Notes: generated by a model not told the origin, from the letters alone. 64,000 bases of DNA from Lachnospiraceae bacterium (GCA_024403415.1 JAKSRY010000010.1:1-64000), one strand, 5' to 3'. Shown: positions 52,873 through 62,889, counted from the stretch's first letter. Numbers and translations are program-made.

Positions 52873-53985
52873 ATGAGTGTTATTAATCTTGAACTTAAAA
52901 AAGTAGTTGATGACAGCTATGATATTGAAATTGGATATGAATTGGAACAGACATTAATTGATGATATTAATGCCGGCCTTGTAAATAAAATAAAGAAATT
53001 TGTCGTTGTGACAGACAGTAATGTCGAAAAATTATATGCCACAAAGATTGTTTCTATGCTTAAAGATAATGGTTATGGAGCAGATCTGATTGTTTTCCCG
53101 GCAGGAGAGGAGTCTAAAACACGACAGGTTAAAGAATATGTTGAAGACAGAATGCTTGAACTTGGACATAAAAGAGATTCCTGCATTATTGCTGTTGGCG
53201 GAGGCGTAGTTACTGATTTGGCTGGATTTGTTGCAGGAACGTTCGCAAGAGGAATTCCATTTATAAATTATGCGACAACTTTACTTGCAGCCGCAGATGC
53301 ATCTGTTGGTGGTAAGACTGCTGTAGATACTCCACTTGCAACGAACCTTATAGGTTTATTTAATCAGCCTAAGAAAGTGTATATTGATATTGCAACATGG
53401 AAGACACTTCCGGAACGTGAAGTAGCATCCGGAATGGCAGAAACAATAAAGCATGCTGCAATGTCTGATTCTGAATTTTTTGATTATCTATATGAAAATA
53501 TGGACGCTGTATTTGCAATAGATAATGATGTTTGTACCAAGGTTGCAGAGTTTAACTGTAAGACTAAATATCAGGTGGTCATGAAGGATGAAAAAGAAAG
53601 CGGTCTTCGTGAAATTTTGAATCTTGGACACACGGTTGGACGTGCAATTGAAACCGTTAGTGGTTACAGATTACTTCATGGGGAAGCTGTTGCAATCGGA
53701 CTTATGGCGCAGGTGAGGATTGGATGCGCGCTTGGCTTTGCTGCTCAGGAAGATGTTGACAAAATGAAGAAGATTTTGGAAAAGGCTAAGTTGCCTTCGG
53801 AAATTCCTGAATATATAGATAAGGAAGAACTTATTAAGAAATTGTATACAGATAAAAAGGTGAGAAATGGTGAACTTAGGTTTGTATTTCAAAAGGGAAC
53901 CGGTGCAATAATGAGTTTCGATGACGGAACAAATTTTGCAAAACCGATTCATGAGGATTTTGTAAGAAAGATTATATGTGAATAG
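52873..53985 (+). CDS. aroB: 3-dehydroquinate synthase
   Basis: This 370-residue NAD-dependent enzyme performs the second shikimate step. Motifs are VVTDSNVEKLY, FPAGEESKTR, IAVGGGVVTDLAGFVAGTFARGIPF, TTLLAAADASVGGKTAVD, and the zinc-ligand segments LNLGHTVGRAIE and LLHGEAVAIGLMAQ. ATG 52873 lies 5 bases after GGAG, so the upstream TTG frame is rejected. It stands alone between rubrerythrin and the GGDEF gene, 4 kb from pheA and DAHP synthase. Confidence 0.94.
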   Translation: MSVINLELKKVVDDSYDIEIGYELEQTLIDDINAGLVNKIKKFVVVTDSNVEKLYATKIVSMLKDNGYGADLIVFPAGEESKTRQVKEYVEDRMLELGHKRDSCIIAVGGGVVTDLAGFVAGTFARGIPFINYATTLLAAADASVGGKTAVDTPLATNLIGLFNQPKKVYIDIATWKTLPEREVASGMAETIKHAAMSDSEFFDYLYENMDAVFAIDNDVCTKVAEFNCKTKYQVVMKDEKESGLREILNLGHTVGRAIETVSGYRLLHGEAVAIGLMAQVRIGCALGFAAQEDVDKMKKILEKAKLPSEIPEYIDKEELIKKLYTDKKVRNGELRFVFQKGTGAIMSFDDGTNFAKPIHEDFVRKIICE

Positions 53986-54123
53986 TTATTATATATAATT
54001 TCTTTTTGATTTAACTGAAAAGTGTTTTTTATTAATAACGAATATTGTATAAAGTAATAAGCTTGGGGATCCAGGCTTATAACTTTGTTATAGTAGTATC
54101 AGGTAAAAGGAGAACTATAGCTG

Positions 54124-55656
54124 ATGCAAACTTTGTTTGATGTTATCTATCTTGTATCATTGATAGTAACAATGACGGGAACATATGTAGTTGCAAGACA
54201 AAATGCAAGTAAAATGCAAAAACTTATGCTATTAATATGCTTTTCTGCATTGATAGTTAATCTTGGATTTTTTATGAAAATTCTGGCGGTTAACGATGAT
54301 GGGATGCTGGCAGGACAAAAACTTATTTATACTGCGATGCCTTTTTTGACGTTTTTTATTTTGCTGTTTGTATTTGATTATTGTGGAATTAAAATACATT
54401 CAATATTGAAAACTGTTTTGAGCATATTCAATTTATTGTTAAGCTTCTCGGTGATAACACAAAATCAGCATAAATTATTTTATAAAAACTACTGGGTAAT
54501 ATACAGGGATGGAGTCAGATGTCTTAAAACATCATATGGTCCGTTTCATAATGTCATGACTATTACCATTTGCGTATATTTTGCATTGATTCTATATGCC
54601 GCGGCAAGATATCTTGTTAAAAATATTCGAGTAAACAAGATGAAAGCATGGAGAATGTTTGTTGCGGTTTTGATTCCTATACCTGCGTATCTTTATCCTA
54701 AATTTGTTAATACTCCGTTTGAATTTCATTCACCATCGATAGCAATATTTGTGGCTGTTTTACTGGTACTGATTTATCATGATAATCTGTATGATGTTTC
54801 AAATGTTGCCTCGCGATATATTTTTCAGTCAATGGAAGAGGCTTTGGTTGTATTGGATTCAGGATTTCAATTTAAAGGATGCAATGGAAAAGCAAAAGAA
54901 TTGTTTCCTCAAATTTCGGATATTGCCATTAATGATGATATTAGAATTAAAGCTCCTGAATTTGAAGATTTTCACTTGGGAATGGTAAAGGATTTTGTTT
55001 TAGATGATGTTATTTATGAAGTAAATGAGTTTATTATCTCTGATGAGGGTAAGATAGTCGGTAAAGTAATAAGATTCACAGATGTAACCATTGAACGTAT
55101 TCATACAAGACTTCTTGCGGAACAAAAGAAAGCTCTTGAATCTGAAGTGGTAACTCTTTCTGATATCAGTTATCACGATGAACTCACTGGACTTTATAAC
55201 AGAAGATTTTATGAAGATAAAATTGAGGAAATCAGAAACAGAGAGCAGATGTCAAAAATGATATTAATTGTTTTTGATGTAAATGGCCTTAAGCAGATTA
55301 ATGATGAAAAAGGTCATGCTTCTGGTGATGAACTTATTATCGGTGCGGCCACTGTCATTAAGCGGGCCTACGGAGAAACCGGTTATCCCTGCAGAATTGG
55401 AGGAGATGAGTTTACGGTTATATTACCTGATTGCGATAAAACAAGAGATGAAATCAGTAAAATGGTTGATGATGAGGTTGAGTTATGGAATCAGGAAAAT
55501 GATTCCGTTGAACTGAGCGTTTCATATGGAATTGTAAAAGCTGCTGATTATCCTGATGAAGCAGTAGATTTTCTTGTTAAAAAAGCAGATCGTGAGATGT
55601 ATGAATATAAACGCAGATATTATGAATCGACAGGCAGAGACAGACGTAATCGATGA
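54124..55656 (+). CDS. Membrane-bound diguanylate cyclase (7TM-PAS-GGDEF)
   Basis: This 510-residue protein has seven or eight N-terminal membrane helices (residues 1-220, histidine-kinase-7TM type). A PAS-like segment follows (about 232-330), then a GGDEF domain starting DELTGLYNRRFYEDKI with the intact active site GGDEF at 426-430. It should make cyclic di-GMP from two GTP. No RxxD inhibitory site precedes the GGDEF, so product feedback through the canonical I-site is absent. AAGGAG precedes the ATG. It overlaps traX by four bases. Confidence 0.92.
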   Translation: MQTLFDVIYLVSLIVTMTGTYVVARQNASKMQKLMLLICFSALIVNLGFFMKILAVNDDGMLAGQKLIYTAMPFLTFFILLFVFDYCGIKIHSILKTVLSIFNLLLSFSVITQNQHKLFYKNYWVIYRDGVRCLKTSYGPFHNVMTITICVYFALILYAAARYLVKNIRVNKMKAWRMFVAVLIPIPAYLYPKFVNTPFEFHSPSIAIFVAVLLVLIYHDNLYDVSNVASRYIFQSMEEALVVLDSGFQFKGCNGKAKELFPQISDIAINDDIRIKAPEFEDFHLGMVKDFVLDDVIYEVNEFIISDEGKIVGKVIRFTDVTIERIHTRLLAEQKKALESEVVTLSDISYHDELTGLYNRRFYEDKIEEIRNREQMSKMILIVFDVNGLKQINDEKGHASGDELIIGAATVIKRAYGETGYPCRIGGDEFTVILPDCDKTRDEISKMVDDEVELWNQENDSVELSVSYGIVKAADYPDEAVDFLVKKADREMYEYKRRYYESTGRDRRNR

Positions 55657-56453
55657 AAACTGTAAGAACAGACCGAACACAACTTCAAATTATAGCAATG
55701 ATAACTATGTTTATCGATCATTTGGGGTGTAGTGTTTTTCCTATAATATTAAAGAATGCCGGATATAATTATCACGGAAGTGTTTTAGAGTTTTTGATAC
55801 GTGGAGTAATAGGAAGAATAGCTTTTCCACTATTTGTTTTTTTACTTGTCGAAGGAATTTATCATTCTCATAATTTATATTATTATATCTTGAGACTCCT
55901 GATTCTTGGACTAATATCTTTTATACCGCATATGCTATTTAACTGTGGAAAGTTATGGGATTCCGGAGAAGATGTGACGGTGTTATTTACGTTAATCCTT
56001 GCTGCACTTAATATATTTATGTATGAGAAACTCGGAAATATATTTTTACGGATTGGCTCATTTATAATTTTATGTGTAATAAGTTTTGTAATAGGATCAG
56101 AATATGCGATAACCGGAATTGTTATTGCTTTTGTGTTTTATATATTCAGATATAAGACTGACAAACTTTTACTATATGGTGGGATTGCGCTTATAGCAGG
56201 ATCTGTAATGATTACACCTTTATATTATTTAAGACATTATGGATTGGATTATTGTGTAAACAATGGTATTTTTTCACTTAATTTTCTTATCACCGGAGCG
56301 GAAAATGAATTAGTGTCGTTGATAGCTCTGATATTTATATATTTATATGATGAAAAGAAGAAAGGAGGTAAAGGACTTCCAAAGATATTTACATATGGTT
56401 TTTATCCTTTACATCTTACTTTTTTATATATAATTTCACTAATAATAAAATAG
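55653..56453 (+). CDS. TraX-family membrane protein
   Basis: This 266-residue protein has about seven membrane helices and the TraX start RTQLQIIAMITMFIDHLGCSVFP, then RIAFPLFVFLLVEG. F-plasmid TraX acetylates pilin; chromosomal Firmicute members are probably acyltransferases of unknown acceptor. It is translationally coupled to the diguanylate cyclase (ATGA overlap). The GH13 gene follows after 18 bases. Confidence 0.88.
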   Translation: MKTVRTDRTQLQIIAMITMFIDHLGCSVFPIILKNAGYNYHGSVLEFLIRGVIGRIAFPLFVFLLVEGIYHSHNLYYYILRLLILGLISFIPHMLFNCGKLWDSGEDVTVLFTLILAALNIFMYEKLGNIFLRIGSFIILCVISFVIGSEYAITGIVIAFVFYIFRYKTDKLLLYGGIALIAGSVMITPLYYLRHYGLDYCVNNGIFSLNFLITGAENELVSLIALIFIYLYDEKKKGGKGLPKIFTYGFYPLHLTFLYIISLIIK

Positions 56454-56471
56454 TTTTAAGGAGATTACATT

Positions 56472-57782
56472 ATGTGGGCATATGAAACAGTTTTTTATCA
56501 AATTTATCCATTGGGGTTTTGTGGAGCACCGTTTGAGAATGATGGGATTTTGGAGCACAGAATTTCTAAGGTTAAGGATTGGATTCCGCATCTTCAGAAA
56601 CTGAATGTTGGAGCTGTGTATTTTTGTCCAATATTTGAATCTGATACACATGGATATAATACAAGAGATTACAAAAAAATTGATGTAAGACTCGGTACCA
56701 ATGAAGATTTTAAGGAGGTATGTACTGAACTGCATAATGCAGGAATTAAGGTGGTGCTTGATGGCGTGTTTAATCATGTCGGACGAGGCTTCTGGGCTTT
56801 TCAGGATGTACTTAAGAATAGAGAAAATTCTCCATATGTAAGCTGGTTTTCAAGAATAGATTTTGGAGGAAACTCTAATTATAATGATGGACTTTGGTAT
56901 GAAGGATGGGAAGGTAACTACGATCTTGTAAAATTGAATCTTTATAATAATGATGTCGTAGAACATATTTTTGACTGCGTAAAAAGCTGGGTAGATGAGT
57001 TTGACATAGACGGTATAAGGCTTGATGTTGCATATTGTCTTACTGATGAATTCTGCAGAAGACTTAGAGATTACTGTGATTCATTAAAAGAAGATTTCTT
57101 CCTGCTTGGAGAAGTACTTCATGGAGAATATGGTCGTATACTTGATGCAAAAAATATACATTCGGTAACCAATTATCAGTGTTATAAGGGAATTCATTCA
57201 GCATTTAACAGTTGCAATATGTTTGAAATAATGCATTCTTTGTTGCGCTTGTTTGGGCCGGAAGACTGGACGGTTGCCAGAGGAAGGCATTTGTTATCAT
57301 TTTGCGATAATCATGATGTGACAAGAATAGCTACCATTATTAATGATCAGAACTGCCTGCCACTTGTATATGGAATGACATTTACAATGCCGGGAATTCC
57401 TTCTGTGTATTATGGAAGTGAATGGGGAGCAAAAGCAGACAAGTCAGAAGGTGATCCGGCTTTGCGTCCATGCTTTGAAAAGCCTGAATGGAATGATTTA
57501 ACAACTTTCATTTCAAAACTTTCGGAAATCAAAAGAAATTCAAAGGCTTTAAATTATGGTGGGTTAAGATCTCTTGTATTGACTAATAAGCAGTGTGTTT
57601 TTGAAAGAAACTGTGATGGTGACAGGGTCATTGTTGCAATTAATATGGATTCAAATGATTATTATGCTCATTTTGATTCGGGATGTGGAAGCTTTGCAAA
57701 CCTGCTTGATGGTAACACGATAAATTATAGTGGGGAACTGGTTCTTGGCGGCTATGAAATAAAAATATTAAAATGTAATTAA
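56472..57782 (+). CDS. GH13-family alpha-amylase-like enzyme
   Basis: This 436-residue cytoplasmic protein (no signal peptide) has the GH13 regions VLDGVFNHVG, DGIRLDVAY (nucleophile D185), LLGEVLHG (acid/base E214) and FCDNHDVTR (D282). It begins MWAYETVFYQIYPLGFCGAP and has a short C-terminal beta domain. The compact length and lack of extra modules suggest intracellular maltodextrin hydrolysis or transglycosylation. Exact specificity is not readable. AAGGAG precedes the ATG. Confidence 0.92.
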   Translation: MWAYETVFYQIYPLGFCGAPFENDGILEHRISKVKDWIPHLQKLNVGAVYFCPIFESDTHGYNTRDYKKIDVRLGTNEDFKEVCTELHNAGIKVVLDGVFNHVGRGFWAFQDVLKNRENSPYVSWFSRIDFGGNSNYNDGLWYEGWEGNYDLVKLNLYNNDVVEHIFDCVKSWVDEFDIDGIRLDVAYCLTDEFCRRLRDYCDSLKEDFFLLGEVLHGEYGRILDAKNIHSVTNYQCYKGIHSAFNSCNMFEIMHSLLRLFGPEDWTVARGRHLLSFCDNHDVTRIATIINDQNCLPLVYGMTFTMPGIPSVYYGSEWGAKADKSEGDPALRPCFEKPEWNDLTTFISKLSEIKRNSKALNYGGLRSLVLTNKQCVFERNCDGDRVIVAINMDSNDYYAHFDSGCGSFANLLDGNTINYSGELVLGGYEIKILKCN

Positions 57783-57802
57783 GGAGCATGTTTTAGAACA
57801 TT

Positions 57803-59158
57803 ATGGCAGACGATAATAAACAATTCAATAAGATGACCAGTACGCCGGTATCGAAGCTGGTTATTACCCTTGCCATACCATCTATTATTAGTATGCTTGT
57901 TACAAACATATATAATCTTGCAGATACTGCCTTTGTTGGAACTCTTGGTAATTCAGCAAGTGGGGCAGTGGGTGTAGTGTTTGGATTTATGGCAATTATT
58001 CAGGCAGTCGGTTTTATGTTTGGCCAAGGTGCAGGAAGTATAGTGTCAAGACTCCTTGGTGCCCGAAAAGTTGATGATGCAAAAAGAATAGCCTCGACTG
58101 GTTTTTTTGGAGCGTTTTTTTTAGGAATTCTGGTTGCAGTTATCTGCTGGATATTTATTGATCCGCTGGTTTATATGCTGGGAAGTACCGATACTATAGC
58201 TCCGTATGCCAAAACCTATATTTCTTACATTTTATTAACAGCACCGTTTATGGTATCAAGTTTTACCTTAAATAATATTCTTAGATACGAAGGAAAAGCA
58301 GCTCTTGGAATGATAGGTCTTCTGACAGGAGGTCTTTTAAATATAGCAGGTGATGCACTTTTGATGTTCGTATTTGATATGGGCATTGCCGGTGCAGGAA
58401 TATCTACAGCTGTTTCGCAGACAATCAGTTTTTCAATTTTACTTTCGATGTTTTTAAGAAGAAAGACTGAATGCAGGTTGTCACTTTCACTTGTGGATAA
58501 GAAGATAAGGACACTTGGTGTTATATGTGGAACAGGTTTGCCGAGTTTGATTCGTCAGGCATTGGGAAGTCTAGCTACTATATTACTTAATTTTGAAGCT
58601 GCAAAATGGGGAGATGGTGATCCGGGTGTTGCTGCGATGAGTATTGTTTCGAGAGTTTCATTTTTTATATTTGCCATAGCTCTTGGAATGGGACAGGGGT
58701 TCCAGCCGGTATGCGGTTACAATTTCGGTGCAAAAAAATACTTACGTGTACGACAGGCATATAAAGTGACGCTTATGCTTTCGACCGGAGTACTGATTGT
58801 GCTTACAGCTATTTCTTTATTTATATATGAAGATTTAATCAGAGTATTTCGAAATGATGATATAGTTGTTAACCTTGCAGGAAGAGCTTTTGTATTGCAG
58901 TCGATTGCACAATTGTTTTTAGCAGTATGTATGGTGACGGAAATGCTAATGCAGGCTTCCGGAATGAAACTTAAAGCGACTTTTTTGTCATCACTTCGAG
59001 GAGGAATTATTTTTATTCCCGCTTTGTTCATTCTTTCAAATCTGAGAGGAATGAGTGGAGTTCAGGAAGCTCAACCGGTTGCTTATGTTCTTTCGGTTAT
59101 ACCGGCAGTAATTCTTGCAATTTCTTTTTTTAATAAGCTTCCTAAAGAAGACGAATAA
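57803..59158 (+). CDS. MATE-family efflux transporter
   Basis: This 451-residue protein has twelve membrane segments. The family starts are VSKLVITLAIPSIISMLVTNIYNLADTAFVG and the second-half GTGLPSLIRQALGSLATI, followed by GMGQGFQPVCGYNFGAK, typical of DinF/VmrA-like members. The only strong Shine-Dalgarno (AGGAG 57782-57786) is 16 bases away and serves a two-codon frame (57788-57796) first. The actual start at 57803 may therefore be inefficient or coupled. It ends the GGDEF-TraX-GH13 run. Confidence 0.9.
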   Translation: MADDNKQFNKMTSTPVSKLVITLAIPSIISMLVTNIYNLADTAFVGTLGNSASGAVGVVFGFMAIIQAVGFMFGQGAGSIVSRLLGARKVDDAKRIASTGFFGAFFLGILVAVICWIFIDPLVYMLGSTDTIAPYAKTYISYILLTAPFMVSSFTLNNILRYEGKAALGMIGLLTGGLLNIAGDALLMFVFDMGIAGAGISTAVSQTISFSILLSMFLRRKTECRLSLSLVDKKIRTLGVICGTGLPSLIRQALGSLATILLNFEAAKWGDGDPGVAAMSIVSRVSFFIFAIALGMGQGFQPVCGYNFGAKKYLRVRQAYKVTLMLSTGVLIVLTAISLFIYEDLIRVFRNDDIVVNLAGRAFVLQSIAQLFLAVCMVTEMLMQASGMKLKATFLSSLRGGIIFIPALFILSNLRGMSGVQEAQPVAYVLSVIPAVILAISFFNKLPKEDE

Positions 59159-59343
59159 GTCGTTAAATATCTTAAAAAGTCATCTGTTGCTAAAACTGAC
59201 ATTATTTGGCAAGTGTATCATTTTTGCCCAAAGAATTTACGGAATTTAGCAGTTTGTTAAGCAAATTGGATGTTTTTTTCTTGAAAAAAGTCATAAATAT
59301 TACCTATATTTGAACAAATTTTGAACAAAACAATAAAAAGTAC

Positions 59344-59372
59344 TTCACAATTGAGTTGTAATGTGATATTCT
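59344..59372 (+). promoter_or_regulatory. Sugar transporter promoter with upstream direct repeats
   Basis: TTCACA (59344-59349), 17 bases and TATTCT (59367-59372) fit a sigma-A promoter. Two TTGAACAAA direct repeats at 59310-59318 and 59321-59329, 11 bases apart, lie just upstream and may bind an activator. A hairpin ATGGGGCA/TGCTCCAT at 59382-59400 follows in the leader. Confidence 0.5.
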
Positions 59373-59430
59373 ATCAATTGTATGGGGCATAGTGCTCCAT
59401 GCATAAATACTCAAGGGAGGAAAATGAGAA

Positions 59431-60897
59431 ATGAAGAAGAAAGTTCTTAGTGTAGTTCTCAGTGTTGCTATGATCGCAACAATGCTTACAGCTTGTAGCT
59501 CAGACACAACAAAAACAGAAACTACAACAGAGACAACAGAAGCTGCTACAGAAACAGCTACTGAAGAAACAGCAGAAGCTCCTGCAACAGAAGAAGCTCC
59601 TGCAACAGAAGAAGCAGCTGCTGAAGGCGGCGTAATCAACCTCTACTCATTCACAGATGAGATTCCTAAGATGGTTGATAAGTATCTTGAAACACATCCT
59701 GATTTCGGATACACAGTAAACACAACAATTATTCCTACAACTGATGGTGCATATCAGCCTGCACTTGACACAGCTCTTGCAGCTGGTGGCGAGTCTGCTC
59801 CTGATATCTATGCAGCTGAAGGTGCATTCGTTCTTAAGTATACACAGGGTGATGCAGCTCAGTTCGCAGCAGCTTACGAAGATCTTGGTATCGACGTAGC
59901 TAAGGAAGTTGCTGATGCTCAGATCGCTCAGTACACAGTTGATATAGGAACAAGACCTTCAGATGGAAAGCTTGTAGGACTTGGTTACCAGGCTACAGGT
60001 GGTGCATTCATCTATCGTCGTTCAATCGCTATTGATGCATTCGGAACAGATGATCCTGCTACTATCGCTGATGTAATCGGCGCTGGTTCAAACAGCTGGG
60101 ATAAGTTCTTTGAAGCTGCTGAAACATTAAAGTCTAAGGGATACGCTATCGTATCTGGTGACGGAGATATGTGGCACGCTGTAGAGAACAGCTCTGATAA
60201 GGGATGGATCATTGATGACGCTCTTAACATCGATCCTAAGAGAGAAGCTTTCATGGATCTTTCTAAGAAGTTAAAGGACAATGGTTACCACAACGATACA
60301 CAGGACTGGACAGAAGCTTGGTTTGCTGATATGGCAGACGCTCAGGCTGATGGCGCTAAGAAGGTATTCGGTTTCTTCGGACCTGCTTGGTTGATCAACT
60401 ACACAATCGGTCAGAACTGTGGTGGTACATCTGTAGGTGAAGGAACATATGGTGACTGGGCAGTTTGTGCTCCTCCTATCGGTTTCTTCTGGGGTGGTAC
60501 ATGGGTACTTGCTAACGCTAACTCTACAAAGAAGGAAGCTGTTGGTAAGATCATCGATTGGATCACACTTGACTGCACAACAGATGGTCTTCAGTATGCA
60601 TGGGCTAACGGAACATTGTACGGCGAAGGTGGTACAAAGGATACTGTTGCATCAGGTACTGTAATGTCTATGTCTGATGGTGCTCTTGATTTCCTTGGCG
60701 GACAGAATATGTTTGACGTATTCGTTCCTGCTAACCAGTATGCAAACGGAACAAACCTTACACAGTACGATGAGACAATCAACGGTTACTGGAGAGATCA
60801 GGTTCGTGAATACACAGCTGGAAACAAGGACAAGGATACAGCAATCGCTGACTTCAAGACAACTGTTTCAGAAAACCTTGATCTTGCTATCGACTAA
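59431..60897 (+). CDS. Carbohydrate ABC transporter substrate-binding lipoprotein
   Basis: This 488-residue extracellular lipoprotein has a lipobox (LTAC, lipidated C22), a Thr/Glu/Ala-rich linker (residues 24-67) and a type-1 sugar-binding fold resembling MalE/UgpB-type proteins (INLYSFTDEIPKMVDKYLE, FGFFGPAWLI, WGGTWVLANANSTKKEA). GGGAGG sits 10 bases before the ATG. Codon use is unusually uniform, as in very highly expressed genes. Its permeases follow after a terminator; no ATPase gene is in the cluster, so a shared MsiK/MalK-type ATPase is likely. The sugar is unknown. Confidence 0.93.
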   Translation: MKKKVLSVVLSVAMIATMLTACSSDTTKTETTTETTEAATETATEETAEAPATEEAPATEEAAAEGGVINLYSFTDEIPKMVDKYLETHPDFGYTVNTTIIPTTDGAYQPALDTALAAGGESAPDIYAAEGAFVLKYTQGDAAQFAAAYEDLGIDVAKEVADAQIAQYTVDIGTRPSDGKLVGLGYQATGGAFIYRRSIAIDAFGTDDPATIADVIGAGSNSWDKFFEAAETLKSKGYAIVSGDGDMWHAVENSSDKGWIIDDALNIDPKREAFMDLSKKLKDNGYHNDTQDWTEAWFADMADAQADGAKKVFGFFGPAWLINYTIGQNCGGTSVGEGTYGDWAVCAPPIGFFWGGTWVLANANSTKKEAVGKIIDWITLDCTTDGLQYAWANGTLYGEGGTKDTVASGTVMSMSDGALDFLGGQNMFDVFVPANQYANGTNLTQYDETINGYWRDQVREYTAGNKDKDTAIADFKTTVSENLDLAID

Positions 60898-60937
60898 TTC
60901 ATATTTGATTTAAGTTAATAGTAGGTATTTAATGTGT

Positions 60938-60974
60938 GGGCGGTGGAGACATCTCCGCCGTCCATATATTTTTT
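60938..60974 (+). terminator. Intercistronic terminator after the binding-protein gene
   Basis: GGGCGGTGGAGA (60938-60949) pairs with TCTCCGCCGTCC (60952-60963) with two G-U pairs, then a T run. Partial termination here would make binding protein in excess over the permeases. Confidence 0.85.
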
Positions 60975-61024
60975 CATTTTCACTCAAATCAGAGTATTAT
61001 TAATGAATGTATTGGAGGACTAGA

Positions 61025-62011
61025 ATGAAAAGGAAAAAAATGAGTTATGCAAAATACGGATATTTTTTCTGTATTCCGTTTGCAGTAGCTTTTTTACTAT
61101 TTCAGTTATATCCCATTGTATTTACTTTAATAATTGGATTTACAGACTTAAAGACATTGCCGACTAATGAATGGCATTTCTTGGATGATATATTTGGTAA
61201 TTTCAAGAAGGTGTTAGGACAGGAGACATTCTGGACAGCATTTGGAAATACATGGCTTTTATGGATAACTAACTTTATTCCACAGATTGTTTTGGCTTTG
61301 TTACTTGCTGCAATATTTACTGATAACAGAAGCAAGATTAAAGGACAGGGATTCTTTAAGGTTGTTTTCTATATGCCTAATATTATTACAGCAGCAACAA
61401 TTGCAGTATTGTTCACAAACTTCTTTGGATATCCTAAAGGACCTGTAAACGATTTGTTCCATGCACTTGGAATTACTGCTTCTGATAATAATATCTATTT
61501 CTTCCAAAATAAGACGGTTGCGCGAGGGGTTGTATCGTTTATACAGTTTTGGATGTGGTATGGATATTCAATGATTGTATTTATTTCCGGTATTTTGGGT
61601 ATTAGTCCTGAAATATTCGAAGCAGCTGAAGTTGATGGAGCATCAAGAGTTCAGCAGTTCTTCCATGTTACATTGCCTAATATTAAAACAATTATGTTGT
61701 TCTCTTTAGTTACATCATTGATTGGTGGACTTCAGATGTTCGATATTCCACACTTGCTTGTTTCTAAGAATGGTCCTTCTAATGCGACTTTGACAACAAG
61801 CTGTTATATTTACAATAAGGCATTTGATGGTAAGCATTTCTATGGTCAGGGTGCTGCCGCAAGTATGTTTATGTTCCTCATTATTGCTGTTCTTGCTTCA
61901 ATCATGTTCTATGTTATGAGAGATAAGGATGAAGCTAAATTGAACAAACTGATGAGACAGCAGACTAGAGAATTCAAAAAAGCTCAAAAAGCTTTGAAGG
62001 GAGGTAACTAA
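61025..62011 (+). CDS. Sugar ABC transporter permease (MalF/UgpA-like)
   Basis: This 328-residue protein has six membrane helices, starting YFFCIPFAVAFLLFQLYPIVFTLIIGF. It has the ATPase-contact EAA loop EAAEVDGASRVQQFFHVTLPNI and FYMPNIITAATIAVLF. GGAGG (61014-61018) is 6 bases before ATG 61025, which rules out the ATG at 61007. It pairs with the next gene to form the membrane channel for the upstream binding protein. Confidence 0.93.
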   Translation: MKRKKMSYAKYGYFFCIPFAVAFLLFQLYPIVFTLIIGFTDLKTLPTNEWHFLDDIFGNFKKVLGQETFWTAFGNTWLLWITNFIPQIVLALLLAAIFTDNRSKIKGQGFFKVVFYMPNIITAATIAVLFTNFFGYPKGPVNDLFHALGITASDNNIYFFQNKTVARGVVSFIQFWMWYGYSMIVFISGILGISPEIFEAAEVDGASRVQQFFHVTLPNIKTIMLFSLVTSLIGGLQMFDIPHLLVSKNGPSNATLTTSCYIYNKAFDGKHFYGQGAAASMFMFLIIAVLASIMFYVMRDKDEAKLNKLMRQQTREFKKAQKALKGGN

Positions 62012-62013
62012 AC

Positions 62014-62862
62014 ATGAAATCTAAAAAACGTGCCTCTTTGGTATATAAGTTTTTTGTATACATTTTGCTTATTTTCCTTGCAATTTTGTGTATATTCCCG
62101 TTCTGGGTTATGATTATTAATGGAACAAGATCTACTGCTGAAATTTCTCAGAGTGCTGTAGCATTGTTGCCATCAGGATCGTTACTTGATAACTTTAAGG
62201 TATTTGAAAGATATGAAACTTTTGCACCTGTAAGAGGTTTCTTCAACTCAATGATTATTTCTGTTGGAGCAACTATATGTGCTGTATATTTCTCAACACT
62301 TACAGCTTATGGTGTAGTAGCATATAAATGGAAGTTTAGAAATGCGTTCTTTACATTTATCCTTGCCGTTATGATGATTCCTGGACAGGTTACATTGATT
62401 GGTTATACAACATTCGTTTATAAGATTGGAATGCAGAATAATTTCTTAATGTTGATTTTGCCTGCAATTCAGGCACCTTCAATGGTATTCTTCATGAGAC
62501 AGTACATGATTCCTTCATTGTCACTTGAAATTGTTGAATCAGCCAGAATTGATGGAGCTAAAGAATTCTATATATTCAATAGAATTGCACTTCCAATTAT
62601 GAAACCTGCTATGGCTACTCAGGCAATCTTTACTTTCGTTAGTACATGGAATGACTTGTTTAGACCTATGGTACTTTTACCAGACCAGAAGAAGAATACA
62701 CTTCCTATGATGGTTAGTTTGCTTAAGGGTGATGCATATAAGACAGAATATGGTACTGTTTATTTAGGATTAACATTAACAGTTTTACCTTTGTTTATTG
62801 TATACTTCTTACTTTCTAAGTACATCATTGCCGGTGTTGCTCTCGGATCTGTTAAGGGTTAA
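62014..62862 (+). CDS. Sugar ABC transporter permease (MalG/UgpE-like)
   Basis: This 282-residue protein has six membrane helices, beginning VYKFFVYILLIFLAILCIFPFWVMIINGTRS. The EAA loop is ESARIDGAKEFYIFNRIALPIMKPA, and FTFVSTWNDLFRPMVLLPDQ is typical of MalG. It begins 2 bases after the preceding gene, with GGGAGG inside the end of that gene. A terminator follows, so the operon ends without an ATPase gene. Confidence 0.93.
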   Translation: MKSKKRASLVYKFFVYILLIFLAILCIFPFWVMIINGTRSTAEISQSAVALLPSGSLLDNFKVFERYETFAPVRGFFNSMIISVGATICAVYFSTLTAYGVVAYKWKFRNAFFTFILAVMMIPGQVTLIGYTTFVYKIGMQNNFLMLILPAIQAPSMVFFMRQYMIPSLSLEIVESARIDGAKEFYIFNRIALPIMKPAMATQAIFTFVSTWNDLFRPMVLLPDQKKNTLPMMVSLLKGDAYKTEYGTVYLGLTLTVLPLFIVYFLLSKYIIAGVALGSVKG

Positions 62863-62889
62863 ATTAGTTAATATTATATGTAAAATATT

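Noticed and set aside
54055-54085. AAGCTTGGGGATCC segment as cloning-vector contamination or a riboswitch core
   Set aside because: It forms a modest hairpin in normal AT-rich intergenic DNA, with no vector-like flanks and no match to a c-di-GMP riboswitch.
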